A stretch of DNA of 64,000 nucleotides from an uncultured Neglectibacter sp. (GCA_904419785.1 CAJFSY010000004.1:1-64000), one strand, 5' to 3'; positions 52,949 through 62,331 are shown, counted from the first letter of the stretch. The notes: a model not told the origin generated them from the sequence alone. A program made the numbers and translations.

Positions 52949-54547
52949 TTATTTTAACGCCTCGCCGGCGGCTTTTTCCACAGCCAAGCCGCTGCGGTAG
53001 CGCTGGATGTACTTTTCAAACCCTTCCTGGTCCTCCGCCAAAGGCTCCACGCAGTCTCCAGAAGTCCCAGCAAATACTCTCCCCTCTAGGTAATCCGCCA
53101 GGCTCTCGCCCTCCTGGCGGTTCTTACGATAAGCCGCCAGCAGCGCCATGCCCCAGGGGCCTCCCTCGCCGGCGGTTTCCATCACGGCTACCGGCACGCC
53201 CAAGGCCCCTGCCAGCAAGCGCTGGCCTACGCCCTTTGTTTTAAACAGCCCGCCGTGGCCGTAAAGCTTCTCTACCTGGACGTTCTCTTTCCACAGGATG
53301 TCCATGCCGATCTGCAAGGTAGCCATAGCGGCGTAAAGCTGGGCCCGCATAAAATTGCCAAGGGTCAGCTTGTTCTCCGGTTGGCGCATCAGCAAAGGAC
53401 GTCCTTCCTCCAAGCCCACTACAGGCTCGCCGGAATAGCAGTTGTAGCTTACCAGCCCGCCGCAGTCAGGGTCGCCCAGCAGTGCCTGGTGATACAGCAA
53501 ATCATACAGATCAGATTTTTTCACCTGCGCGCCGGCCGCTTCCAGCAGCTGGCTGAACAGCTTTACCCAAGCGTCTAAGTCGGAAGTGCATGTGTTGCAA
53601 TGGACCATGGCTACCGGAGAACCGTCCGGCGTAGTCACCATATCGATTTCAGGATACACCTTGGAAAGAGGTTTCTCCAACACCACCATGGCGAACACCG
53701 AGGTTCCCGCAGACACGTTGCCGGTGCGGATGCGCACACTGTTGGTAGCCGCCATGCCTGTACCGGCGTCCCCTTCCGGGGGGCAAAGAGGCGCACCTGG
53801 TCCCAGAGTGCCGGTGGGGTCCAACAGCTTCGCGCCTTCGGCGGTAAGGCATCCGACATCTTCGCCTGCAGGTATCACTTGGGGCAGGATTTCCAACAGC
53901 TTCCAGGGCAGGTGCTTTTCCGCCACCAGCTTGTCGAATTTCTCCACCATAGCCATATCATAGCCCATGGCGCTGCTGTCGATAGGGAATACGCCGGAAG
54001 CCTCCCCTACGCCCAGCACTTTTTTCCCGGTGAGTTTCCAATGGATATACCCCGCCAAAGTGGTGAGATAGCCGATCTTTTCCACATGGTCTTCTCCCAG
54101 GCGGATGGCCCGGTATAAATGGGCCACGCTCCACCGCTGAGGGATGTTAAAACCAAAAAGCTCCGTCAGCTCGGCGGCTTCCTTTTCGGTGATGGTGTTC
54201 CGCCAAGTGCGGAACTCGCAAATCTGCGCCCCTTCTTTATCAAAAGGGAGATACCCGTGCATCATGCCGGAAAATCCCAGGGCGCCCAGCCGCCGCAGAG
54301 GTTCTCCGTATTTTTCCAGCACCTCTTGGGCCATTTGGGCGTAAGCGTTTTGAATCCCTTTCCAGGCTTCTTCCATAGAATACGTCCACACACCGTCTTT
54401 CAGGCTGTTTTCCCAATCCCAAGCGCCGGAAGCGATGGGAGCGTGGTCCGGGCCGATCAGCACCGCTTTGATACGGGTGGAGCCCAGCTCGATCCCCAGT
54501 ACTCCCTGGCCCTGGCGCACCGCCGCTTTGATCTCTTCTACTTTCAT
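52949..54547 (-). CDS. FGGY family carbohydrate kinase
   Basis: A 532-aa sugar kinase. The N-terminal phosphate loop is LGIELGSTRIKAVLIGPD, and the ATP-side motifs include GNVSAGTSVFAM and KLYGHGGLFKTKGVGQRLL. The domain order matches xylulokinase/ribulokinase relatives; the sugar cannot be told, but a pentulose is likely for this subgroup. AraD elsewhere in the window would use a product of such a kinase. The ATG at 54547 follows GGGAGG by eleven bases. It is monocistronic. Confidence 0.86.
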   Translation of the reverse strand: MKVEEIKAAVRQGQGVLGIELGSTRIKAVLIGPDHAPIASGAWDWENSLKDGVWTYSMEEAWKGIQNAYAQMAQEVLEKYGEPLRRLGALGFSGMMHGYLPFDKEGAQICEFRTWRNTITEKEAAELTELFGFNIPQRWSVAHLYRAIRLGEDHVEKIGYLTTLAGYIHWKLTGKKVLGVGEASGVFPIDSSAMGYDMAMVEKFDKLVAEKHLPWKLLEILPQVIPAGEDVGCLTAEGAKLLDPTGTLGPGAPLCPPEGDAGTGMAATNSVRIRTGNVSAGTSVFAMVVLEKPLSKVYPEIDMVTTPDGSPVAMVHCNTCTSDLDAWVKLFSQLLEAAGAQVKKSDLYDLLYHQALLGDPDCGGLVSYNCYSGEPVVGLEEGRPLLMRQPENKLTLGNFMRAQLYAAMATLQIGMDILWKENVQVEKLYGHGGLFKTKGVGQRLLAGALGVPVAVMETAGEGGPWGMALLAAYRKNRQEGESLADYLEGRVFAGTSGDCVEPLAEDQEGFEKYIQRYRSGLAVEKAAGEALK

Positions 54548-54700
54548 AATCGGAATGACCTCCCGTGAAGCAAATAAAAATGGTACGTACATTTTAGCAT
54601 ATCCTGTTTTGTTTTGCACCTGTTTTCCAAGGTTTTTCAAAAAAATTTCCCAAATGCAAACGGGGCGCTCCCACTTTTCGATTTTCTCTTCTTCCCCGCC

Positions 54701-54729
54701 TTGTAGTGCCGAAAAGAATCTGCTATAAT
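54701..54729 (+). promoter_or_regulatory. Promoter of the DUF1846 gene
   Basis: TTGTAG (54701-54706), 17-bp spacer, TATAAT (54724-54729). Confidence 0.75.
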
Positions 54730-54792
54730 AAAACAAAGGCGCGGGCAACGCGTCTGTTTTTCTGAAGATCACACGATAGCGGGGGTATGGTA

Positions 54793-56283
54793 ATGGGGAA
54801 CAACATCGGTTTTGACAACGAAAAATACCTGCAGATGCAGTCGGAGAAAATCCGGGAACGCATCCGTCTCTTCGGCGGCAAGCTCTATTTGGAATTCGGC
54901 GGCAAACTGTTCGACGATTTCCACGCTTCCCGGGTATTGCCCGGCTTTCAGCCCGACAGCAAAGTGACCATGCTGTCTCAGATGAAGGACCAGGCGGAGA
55001 TCGTCATCGTGATCAACGCCTCGGACATCGAGAAGAACAAGGTCCGTGGAGATCTGGGCATCACTTATGATGTGGACGTGCTGCGGCTCATCGACGCGTT
55101 CCGGGGCATCGGCCTGTATGTGGGCAGCGTTGTGCTCACCCAGTTTTCCGCCCAGCCCGCAGCCGAAGCCTTTCAGGCCCGTTTGGAAAGCCTGGGTGTA
55201 AAAGTGTTCCGCCACTACACCATTTCCGGCTATCCTTCCAATATCCCCTTCATCGTCAGCGATGAGGGCTTTGGCAAAAACGAGTATGTGGAAACCAGCC
55301 GTTCCCTGGTGGTAGTTACCGCCCCCGGCCCGGGCAGCGGCAAGATGGCCACCTGCCTCTCTCAGCTTTATCACGAATACAAACGGGGCATCAAGGCGGG
55401 ATACGCCAAGTTCGAGACGTTCCCCATCTGGAACCTGCCCCTGAACCATCCGGTAAACTTGGCCTACGAAGCCGCCACCGCCGACCTGAACGACGTGAAC
55501 ATGATCGACCCCTTCCATTTGGAAGCTTATGGGGAAACCGCTGTCAACTACAACCGGGACGTGGAAGTGTTCCCCGTGCTCAACGCCATGCTGGAAAAAA
55601 TCGCCGGGAAATCCCCCTACAAATCCCCCACCGATATGGGCGTGAACATGGCGGGCAACTGCATCGTGGACGACGGCGTCTGCCGGCAGGCATCCTGCCA
55701 GGAGATCATCCGCCGTTACTATAACGCTTTGTGCGACCAGCGTCAGGAAGGCGCTTTGGGCGAGGAAGAAGTTTACAAAGTCGAGCTGCTTATGAACAAA
55801 GCTGGCATTTCCCCCGAGGACCGTCCTGTGATCGCCCCGGCATTGCGGCAGGCGGAAGAGACAGGCCTTCCCGCGGCGGCTATCCAGCTCCCCGATGGGC
55901 AGATCGTTACCGGAAAAACTTCCGCTTTGCTGGGCGCTTCATCCGCGGCGCTGCTCAACGCTTTGAAAGCTTTAGGCGGCATCCAAAAGGATATCCATTT
56001 GATCTCCCCCATCGTCATCGAGCCCATCCAAAAGCTGAAAACTACCCATCTGGGCAGTGTGAACCCACGGCTGCACACCGATGAGATTTTGGTAGCCCTT
56101 TCTATTTGCGCCGCTACCAATCCCACCGCCGAACTGGCCATGGCTCAGCTGAAAAAGCTTCGCGGCTGCGAAGCCCATTCCACGGTGATCCTCTCTCATG
56201 TGGACGAAGATACCTTCCGGCGGTTGGGGGTCAACCTGACCTGCGAACCCCAATATCAGTCTAAAAAGCTATATCATAAATAA
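54793..56283 (+). CDS. DUF1846 family protein
   Basis: A 496-aa protein of the usual family length. Strong signatures are [61 protein letters not shown] (nucleotide-binding-like) and [12 protein letters not shown]. The family is common in Firmicutes; a biochemical role is not established as far as I know. The second of two close ATGs (54793) is spaced better from GCGGGGG. Monocistronic with its own promoter and terminator. Confidence 0.92.
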   Translation: MGNNIGFDNEKYLQMQSEKIRERIRLFGGKLYLEFGGKLFDDFHASRVLPGFQPDSKVTMLSQMKDQAEIVIVINASDIEKNKVRGDLGITYDVDVLRLIDAFRGIGLYVGSVVLTQFSAQPAAEAFQARLESLGVKVFRHYTISGYPSNIPFIVSDEGFGKNEYVETSRSLVVVTAPGPGSGKMATCLSQLYHEYKRGIKAGYAKFETFPIWNLPLNHPVNLAYEAATADLNDVNMIDPFHLEAYGETAVNYNRDVEVFPVLNAMLEKIAGKSPYKSPTDMGVNMAGNCIVDDGVCRQASCQEIIRRYYNALCDQRQEGALGEEEVYKVELLMNKAGISPEDRPVIAPALRQAEETGLPAAAIQLPDGQIVTGKTSALLGASSAALLNALKALGGIQKDIHLISPIVIEPIQKLKTTHLGSVNPRLHTDEILVALSICAATNPTAELAMAQLKKLRGCEAHSTVILSHVDEDTFRRLGVNLTCEPQYQSKKLYHK

Positions 56284-56304
56284 TAAACAGCGAAAAAACT
56301 TGTA

Positions 56305-56333
56305 AAAGGCGGCCTATGGGCCGCCTTTTTTTG
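56305..56333 (+). terminator. Terminator of the DUF1846 gene
   Basis: AAAGGCGGCC-TATG-GGCCGCCTTTTTTT, about 25 bp after the stop. Confidence 0.93.
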
Positions 56334-56391
56334 CAACCAAACCCATCTTCTTTGGATTCATATAGGCGGAGAGAGCAAGGAGGGGATGATT

Positions 56392-56940
56392 TTGAAAAAG
56401 GAGATCGACCGAAAACTTTTAGCCACGCTGCGGGCCCAAGATTCCCGCGGATTGGAAACCGCCATCAACCGGTACAGCCCTTACGTAGCCGGGGTCATCC
56501 GAAAAGTTTTAGGAAAATTTGGAACGCAGGAAGATTTGGAAGAATTGGCTTCTGATGTTTTTGTGTCCTTGTGGCGGTCCGCCGCCGATCTGCGGGAGGA
56601 CAGCGACTTAAAGCTCTGGCTGGGAGTGGTAGCGCGAAACCGGGCCTTAAAGTATTTGCGGGCTTTGCGGCTAAACCTTCCGCTGGAGGAAGAGGTTTTG
56701 GCTGGCGGGGACGAAATTCCTGTCCGGTTCTGGGAGCGTCAAGAGGAAACGCAGCTGGTACGAAAAGCCGTGATGTCCCTGGAGTCCACCGACCGGGATA
56801 TTTTCCTGCGCCATTATTTTTGGAAACAAGGGGTGCGGCAGATTGCCAGCGAACTATCCATGAACGAATCCACCGTGAAGAGCCGGCTGAAACGGGGCCG
56901 GGAAAAGCTGCGGGCCATCTTGAGAAAGGAGGACTTTTGA
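56392..56940 (+). CDS. ECF-type RNA polymerase sigma factor
   Basis: A 182-aa sigma-70 family protein lacking regions 1 and 3. Region 2 runs from INRYSPYVAGVIRKVL to LEELASDVFVSLWRSA (about 25-65); region 4 is DIFLRHYFWKQGVRQIASELSMNESTVKSRLKR-like, read in two parts (residues 125-175). It would direct RNA polymerase to an envelope or stress regulon. TTG at 56392 lies eight bases after GGAGG, while the ATG at 56386 is only two bases away; the TTG start is preferred. It overlaps the next gene by TGATG. Confidence 0.9.
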   Translation: MKKEIDRKLLATLRAQDSRGLETAINRYSPYVAGVIRKVLGKFGTQEDLEELASDVFVSLWRSAADLREDSDLKLWLGVVARNRALKYLRALRLNLPLEEEVLAGGDEIPVRFWERQEETQLVRKAVMSLESTDRDIFLRHYFWKQGVRQIASELSMNESTVKSRLKRGREKLRAILRKEDF

Positions 56941-58892
56941 TGAAACACTTAGATCGTCTGCTGACAGACGCCTTTTCCCAGGAGCTGGAAAACGTATTGC
57001 CTGCACCTGTGGATAAACAAGCCGTGACCTCCAAAACATTTCAAAAACTGGGTTTGGAGCAGCCTGTGGAACCTGCTCCTCCTCAGGGGGAATGGGCGGC
57101 CCCTGTGACCCGGCGTTACCGCCCTTGGGCTGTATTGACAGCTTGTCTGGCACTGGCCCTCATCGCAGGAGTGGGAATCTCTTTACGTCCCATGTCGGTA
57201 AACCCGGGAACACAATCACAGACCTCGTCCCTTTCCGCAGAGGTTCCCCCGGTTACCGGCACCTACTTTGAACTCTCTGTGACAGACGCCACCTTCGACG
57301 AGGATGCCTGGGCGGTGACCCTCGACCTGGAAGCCACCACCGACATGGACCTGGACAACGCAAATGCCAGCGAACTGTACGGCTGGGATTACAGACTGGC
57401 GTTCCACACGAAGGACGGTGACGTGGAGCCCTCTGTGTATTATGGAGAAAGCCGGGACATCTTCAGCCAATGGACAGAAACCGGGGAAAACACCTACCGC
57501 TGCTCCCCCTTGGTAGTGCGTCTGGACCCAGAATATCAAAAACAAACCGGACTGATCGGCCAGTTTGACACCACTTTGTCCCTGACTGTAACCGACCTTA
57601 CCCAGGGGATGGATCTCCCTATCCAGTTCTTCCCAAAAGCGGACTTCACCGTAGACCTGCCCGAACAGCAGTTGCCGAAGTCTATATCGGGGATCGTCCC
57701 CGACTCTGTGAAAATTGCAGACGCAGAAAACGCTCCCACTCTTGGGCTGACAGCTCAGATCATCTGCGACTTGCCCCTGGACCAGAATCCGGAGGAAGCA
57801 TCTCTCTGGTCGGCACGGCTGAGTTTTACCGATGCCGCTGGAAAAAGCTTCGAGCTCTTCCCAGTAGAAGGGACCACTCTTTCCTGGGAACCTCAAGAAT
57901 ACGAAGGGAAAGATTCACTCTACCAGTGCGCGCCTGTTTACTTCACCTTCCCCCAGGAGTTGTCTGGGCAGGAGATCACCGGACATTTCATTCTCTCCAT
58001 GCCGGAAGAAGAAGGCCAAACAGAATCTATCCCGGAAATGGCATTGGCTTTCACACTAGAACTGCCAAGCCTGGAAGGCGGCTCTAGTGTTAACCGCAGT
58101 AACGCTCCCACCTCTTTTGACAACACCCAGGAAGAAGTCTATTATAAAATGCTCAACAGCGTGGACTATTTCTCTACGGCCCGGGTGAATTTCACAGTCA
58201 TGTACCCAGGGGACGACCAGACCTGGAAATACCAGATCGAGACCAACCTGGATACGGGCATCGCCCATGGGACTTGTACCACCTCCATCGACCCCAATTT
58301 CTCTCAGGAGACCTACGCCGACGGTTCCAATGTGTGTGAATACGATAATCAGGCAAAGACTGTTTTTGCCGCAGGCAGCATAGAAAAACGCCACTCCCTG
58401 GAAGAGGAATGGCCCGGACTGGCAGAGCGTTATTACGTGGATGAAAACGGTGACCCCAACTACTGCTACCGCAGCGACCCCACCAACGCCAGCGGTTCCA
58501 GGGAATGCCTGTTCCCCCAGGAGTATGCCTTTGGTTATCTGTCGGCCAAAGACTTGTGGGCAGTGGAAGGCTCGGTGGAATACTGCGGCCGCCAGTGCTT
58601 CAATGTGGTTGGCAAAGTCTCCAGCAGCTATGCGGCTCAGACCGGGGCCGACCAGTTCCAGATGTATGTGGACCAGGAGACCGGCATCCTCCTTATGCTG
58701 GACGCCCGGTATGGGAAGGAAACCGTTGGTTCCGTAACGGTTTCTGAAATCACCATCGACGACCCGGATATCTGCCGCACCTTCAACTATGACATGAGCC
58801 GGTACGAAAATTACACCCCTCTGAAAAGCAGTCCCTCCGCGGTCATCATCGGCGGCGCCGACGGCCCCACCAATATTTACACCACTCCATAA
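56940..58892 (+). CDS. Putative membrane-anchored anti-sigma factor with large extracellular region
   Basis: A 650-aa protein. Residues 1-60 are cytoplasmic and could bind the sigma factor encoded just upstream; a membrane helix is at 63-81 (PWAVLTACLALALIAGVGI). Residues 85-640 are extracellular, acidic and strand-rich, with two similar DUF-like beta units (around TYFELSVTDATFDE and LTAQIICDLPLD). The very C-terminus is AVIIGGADGPTNIY, a motif typical of Na+-translocating decarboxylase beta subunits. The start overlaps the sigma stop by one base. The anti-sigma role is inferred from context and topology. Confidence 0.72.
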   Translation: MKHLDRLLTDAFSQELENVLPAPVDKQAVTSKTFQKLGLEQPVEPAPPQGEWAAPVTRRYRPWAVLTACLALALIAGVGISLRPMSVNPGTQSQTSSLSAEVPPVTGTYFELSVTDATFDEDAWAVTLDLEATTDMDLDNANASELYGWDYRLAFHTKDGDVEPSVYYGESRDIFSQWTETGENTYRCSPLVVRLDPEYQKQTGLIGQFDTTLSLTVTDLTQGMDLPIQFFPKADFTVDLPEQQLPKSISGIVPDSVKIADAENAPTLGLTAQIICDLPLDQNPEEASLWSARLSFTDAAGKSFELFPVEGTTLSWEPQEYEGKDSLYQCAPVYFTFPQELSGQEITGHFILSMPEEEGQTESIPEMALAFTLELPSLEGGSSVNRSNAPTSFDNTQEEVYYKMLNSVDYFSTARVNFTVMYPGDDQTWKYQIETNLDTGIAHGTCTTSIDPNFSQETYADGSNVCEYDNQAKTVFAAGSIEKRHSLEEEWPGLAERYYVDENGDPNYCYRSDPTNASGSRECLFPQEYAFGYLSAKDLWAVEGSVEYCGRQCFNVVGKVSSSYAAQTGADQFQMYVDQETGILLMLDARYGKETVGSVTVSEITIDDPDICRTFNYDMSRYENYTPLKSSPSAVIIGGADGPTNIYTTP

Positions 58893-58904
58893 AACAGAAC
58901 CAAA

Positions 58905-58942
58905 CGAAAAAGAGCCGTCCTAATTGGACGGCTCTTCTTTTG
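58905..58942. terminator. Bidirectional intrinsic terminator
   Basis: AAAAGAGCCGTCC-TAATT-GGACGGCTCTTCTTTT between the convergent anti-sigma and ridA genes. Confidence 0.92.
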
Positions 58943-58948
58943 CTGGTT

Positions 58949-59413
58949 TTATTCCTCCACCTCAAAGAGGGCTTCGGTTTCTACAGGCATATTCAAGGGC
59001 AGTGCGCTGACTCCCACCGCGGAACGGCTGGGCATTCCCACTTCTTCCCCGAAAAGCTGCATGAGCAGTTCCGTGCCACCGTTGGCCACCTGGGGCTGGG
59101 CATAAAAATCAGGAGTAGAAGCCACAAAGCAAGTGACTTTCACTACGTTTTTCACCTTGTCCAAGTCGCCGATCTCCCGTTTTAAAACCGCCAGCACGTT
59201 TAACATGCTGTTTTTCGCATAGTCATAGCCTTGCTCGGCAGTGACGTCTTTTCCCAAGGTGCCGGTAATGGGCGAACCAATGGAGGGGCCGCAGCCGGAA
59301 ATAAAGTACAGGTTGCCGGCAAATTTTTTCGCCGGGGCGTAAGAACCAGCCTTTGCGGGAGGCGTGGGCAGGGAAAGGCCCAGCTCCTGCAGCTTTTCTT
59401 CGATCTTGCTCAT
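58949..59413 (-). CDS. RidA family protein (YjgF/YER057c-like)
   Basis: A 154-aa protein with the YjgF fold. LYFISGCGPSIG, YDYAKNSMLNVLAVLK and GMPSRSAVGVSALPLNMPVETEAL are family segments. The Arg that binds the carboxylate in true RidA is matched by the R in PSRSAVG. RidA hydrolyses reactive enamines/imines from PLP enzymes; this longer subgroup (about 150 aa) may have another substrate. AGAAAGGAAGG precedes the ATG. A 24-bp palindrome lies upstream. Confidence 0.88.
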   Translation of the reverse strand: MSKIEEKLQELGLSLPTPPAKAGSYAPAKKFAGNLYFISGCGPSIGSPITGTLGKDVTAEQGYDYAKNSMLNVLAVLKREIGDLDKVKNVVKVTCFVASTPDFYAQPQVANGGTELLMQLFGEEVGMPSRSAVGVSALPLNMPVETEALFEVEE

Positions 59414-59463
59414 GGGAATCCTTCCTTTCTATAAGTAAAGGTGATTGTTACTGGCATAGTTTT

Positions 59464-59472
59464 AGTATAGCA
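59464..59472 (-). promoter_or_regulatory. Possible extended -10 promoter of ridA
   Basis: Minus strand TGC-TATACT (TATACT at 59469-59464), about 50 bp before the start codon. No good -35 box is visible. Confidence 0.4.
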
Positions 59473-59564
59473 CGTTCCTTGGCAAAGCGCCATGGCGATT
59501 TTCGGCTGACCTCCACCAGACGAAGTAAGCAACGCGCACGAACACGCGGCTTTAAATTCTTTGC

Positions 59565-59588
59565 CCAGCTTTCTTATAAGAAAGCTGG
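59565..59588. repeat. Perfect 24-bp palindrome
   Basis: The palindrome has the core TTCTTATAAGAA with outer arms CCAGCT/AGCTGG. It begins one base after the stop of the acyl-CoA synthetase gene. No U-tract follows on either strand, so it may be a DNA-binding site rather than a terminator. Confidence 0.7.
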
Positions 59589-59589
59589 A

Positions 59590-61878
59590 TCAGCCTTTCA
59601 GTTCCACACGGCGGATCTTGCCGCTGATGGTCTTAGGCAGATCATCCCGGAATTCCACGATCCGGGGATACTTATAGGGAGCGGTATGCTTTTTCACATA
59701 AGTTTGGATCTCTTTTTTCAGTTCCTCGCTCTTTTCCGTGCCCCTGGTCAACACGATGGTGGCTTTTACCACCTGACCACGCACTGGGTCCGGAGCGCTG
59801 GTGACCGCGCATTCCAACACATAGGGCAGTTCCATGATGACACTTTCGATCTCGAAGGGCCCAATGCGGTAACCGGAGGATTTGATCACGTCATCCGTAC
59901 GGCCCACATACCAGAAATAGCCGTCCTCATCCCGCCAGGCGGTGTCACCGGTGTGATAAACGCCGTCGCTCCATGCTTCTCGGGTCTTTTCCTCATCCAA
60001 ATAATAACCCATGAACAGGCCGCAGGGAGCGCCCTTATCCGTGCGCACCACGATCTCGCCCGTCTCGCCCACAGGAGCGCTGGTGCCGTCCGGCAGGATG
60101 ATATCCACATCATACAGGGGGCTGGGGACACCCATGGAACCTGACTTGGGCACGGTGCCCACAGGGTTATATACCGTCAAAGTGGTCTCAGTCTGGCCAA
60201 AGCCTTCCATCAAGGACATGCCTGTGGCCCGCTTCCACTGCTCATATACTTCCGGGTTCAAAGCCTCGCCGGCGGTAGTGGAATACTCAATGGAGGACAA
60301 ATCATATTTGGAAAGGTCCTCTTTGATGAAGAACCGGTACATGGTAGGCGGAGCGCAGAAAGTGGTGATATGGTATTTCGCAAACATGGGCAGGATGTCA
60401 TGGGCATCGAACTTGTCAAAGTCATAGGTGAAGATCGCCGCCTCGTTCATCCACTGGCCGTAATACTTGCCCCACAACGCCTTGCCCCATCCAGTATCGG
60501 AGATGGTGAAATGGAGGCCCTCCGGATTTACATTGTGCCAATACTTGGCGGTGATATAGTGGCCCAGGGCATACTTGTAGTTGTGCTCGGCAATCTTGGG
60601 ATAACCGGTGGTGCCGGAAGTGAAGAACATGAGCATGGGGTCGCTGCCGCAGGGAGCATCGGGCTTGCGCTCATAGGTGTCGGGGAAAGCTTCCACTTCC
60701 TTGTCAAAATCGTGCCAGCCCAGGCGGTTTTCGCCCACCATGATTTTCACTTGGACGGTATCGCTGTTGCGGGCCGCTTTCTCTGCCTCATCTGCGACCT
60801 GGCCGTCAGAAGTGCAAAGGATGGCTTTTACCCCAGCGGCTTTATAACGGTAATCGAAATCGTGCTCCATCAGCAGATTGGTGGCGGGGATGATGACCGC
60901 CCCCATTTTGTGCAGCGCAGTGATGACAAACCAGAACTGATAATGGCGTTTCAGAACCACCATCACCCGGTCGCCCCGCTGGATGCCCAAGCTTTCTAAA
61001 TAATTGGCAGTTTTAGAGGACCAGCGGCTTATATCGGAGAAGGTGAAACGCCGCTCGGTCTTATCCTTGGCCACATGGAGCATGGCCAGCTTATCGGGAC
61101 ACTTTTCCGCCAGTTTATCTACAATGTCAAAGGCAAAGTTGAACTTTTCTTCGTTTTGGAACTGGATGCCATTCAAGATGCCGTTTTCATCCACAGTGGT
61201 CTTTACAAAGGGAGAAGAAACCGTCTCCCGGTCCTGACGGGCCAGCTTGGCGTCGATCAGCTTCTGGAAGCGGTCCTGCTCCGGAGCAAACTCTTCAGCG
61301 CCTTTCAGCACGATGGCATAGATCTGGCACTCAGCGCCCTCAGTGGCGATCATACCATGAGGTGTGCTGGAATTATAATAGATTGTGTCGCCTTCGTGAA
61401 GCACCTCCACATGGTTGCCCACCTGCATCTTCATAGCGCCTTTTACCACGATGTCAAACTCCTGGCCCACATGGGTGGAGAGCTTGATGGCCACGTTCTG
61501 TTCTGCCTCAGAATAGGGCATGGTGACAAAGAAGGGCTCGGCGGTCTTATTCTTGAACAGGGGAGCCATATTCAGATATTTAAAGCCCTGCCGCCGGGTG
61601 ATGGGCAAGCCATCGCCCTTTCGGGAAATGGTATAGCTGGAAAGAGTAGGGCTGACGCCTTTGATCAAGTCGGTGGGGTCGATGCCAAAACGCTGGGCGC
61701 ACTTGTAAATAAACGTAAAACTGAAATCCTTTTCCCCGGCCTCGCACTGCTCATATTCCTCCCGGCTCACACCGGTACACTTGGCCATTTCCTCTTCCGA
61801 AAGGCCGGTGATCTCCCGCATGGTGCGGATACGTTCCGCCACCTCCGCAAGTTGTGTTTTCAAATCGGTTTTTTCCAT
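59590..61878 (-). CDS. XRE HTH - cupin - AMP-forming acyl-CoA synthetase fusion
   Basis: A 762-aa three-part protein. Residues 5-75 form an XRE helix-turn-helix (MREITGLSEEEMAKCTGVSR). Residues about 95-200 are a cupin (VGQEFDIVVKGAMKM, then GDTIYYNSSTPHGM). Residues about 240-762 are an acyl-adenylate enzyme: FFTSGTTGYPK (P-loop), EGFGQTETT (A5), YHTGDTAWRDEDGYFWYVGR (A7/A8) and the catalytic Lys in PKTISGKIRR. It resembles medium-chain/branched-chain acyl-CoA synthetases. It lies behind a T-box leader. AAAGGAG precedes the ATG. Confidence 0.92.
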   Translation of the reverse strand: MEKTDLKTQLAEVAERIRTMREITGLSEEEMAKCTGVSREEYEQCEAGEKDFSFTFIYKCAQRFGIDPTDLIKGVSPTLSSYTISRKGDGLPITRRQGFKYLNMAPLFKNKTAEPFFVTMPYSEAEQNVAIKLSTHVGQEFDIVVKGAMKMQVGNHVEVLHEGDTIYYNSSTPHGMIATEGAECQIYAIVLKGAEEFAPEQDRFQKLIDAKLARQDRETVSSPFVKTTVDENGILNGIQFQNEEKFNFAFDIVDKLAEKCPDKLAMLHVAKDKTERRFTFSDISRWSSKTANYLESLGIQRGDRVMVVLKRHYQFWFVITALHKMGAVIIPATNLLMEHDFDYRYKAAGVKAILCTSDGQVADEAEKAARNSDTVQVKIMVGENRLGWHDFDKEVEAFPDTYERKPDAPCGSDPMLMFFTSGTTGYPKIAEHNYKYALGHYITAKYWHNVNPEGLHFTISDTGWGKALWGKYYGQWMNEAAIFTYDFDKFDAHDILPMFAKYHITTFCAPPTMYRFFIKEDLSKYDLSSIEYSTTAGEALNPEVYEQWKRATGMSLMEGFGQTETTLTVYNPVGTVPKSGSMGVPSPLYDVDIILPDGTSAPVGETGEIVVRTDKGAPCGLFMGYYLDEEKTREAWSDGVYHTGDTAWRDEDGYFWYVGRTDDVIKSSGYRIGPFEIESVIMELPYVLECAVTSAPDPVRGQVVKATIVLTRGTEKSEELKKEIQTYVKKHTAPYKYPRIVEFRDDLPKTISGKIRRVELKG

Positions 61879-61991
61879 GAGTCTGCTCCTTTCTGGTAAC
61901 TATTCCGGCGCTGGCCAGGGGCTGCCGCATGTTACAGCAGCTCCTGCGAGTTTGGCTTTAGAAGCCGCCAAACATCGTACCGGGGCAAAAA

Positions 61992-62296
61992 TAAAAAAGT
62001 CCGTCTCAAAGAACTCTCCTTGAGACGGACTAAAAATCCGCGGTACCACTCAAATTGCGCTTTCACGCCACCTCGTCGGGCTCCAGCAAGCCCTATGCAC
62101 TAACGCAGCATACACGGGAGACGCCTACTCTCTGGTTTTTCAGATTTGGGGCCTCCGGCTCAGAAGGGATTGGTCCCTCAGCGCCTTCCACCGGCTCGCA
62201 GCAACCGCCGGCTCTCTGCAGGAAGGTCAGCCAGACCGTCTTCGTCGTAGCCTTTCCTTTCGCTTTTCTAAAACAAAGCTTATTAATTTGTGGTGT
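61992..62296 (-). promoter_or_regulatory. T-box riboswitch of the acyl-CoA synthetase gene
   Basis: Leader of about 300 nt. Stem I has CAGAGAG, GGTTGCTGCGAGCC and the kink-turn TGAGC. The T-box core TTTGAGTGGTACCGCGG lies at 62054-62038. The terminator pairs AGTCCGTCTCAA (62031-62020) with TTGAGACGGACT (62010-61999), then U6. The specifier is not certain: the 3' side reads GAGGGACCAATCC, where ATC (Ile) aligns best with the pheS leader but GAC or ACC are possible. Finding this in front of an acyl-CoA synthetase, not a tRNA synthetase or transporter, is unusual. Confidence 0.93.
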
Positions 62297-62302
62297 ACAA
62301 TT

Positions 62303-62331
62303 AGGTTACACCAATTTTGAAAGAATGTCAA
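62303..62331 (-). promoter_or_regulatory. Promoter of the acyl-CoA synthetase T-box
   Basis: Minus strand TTGACA (62331-62326), 17-bp spacer, TAACCT (62308-62303). It starts about 20 bp after the dehydrogenase stop. Confidence 0.65.

Noticed and set aside
56386-56391. ATG start for the ECF sigma gene
   Set aside because: Only two bases separate it from GGAGG; the TTG six bases later has normal spacing. The difference is two residues and not certain.
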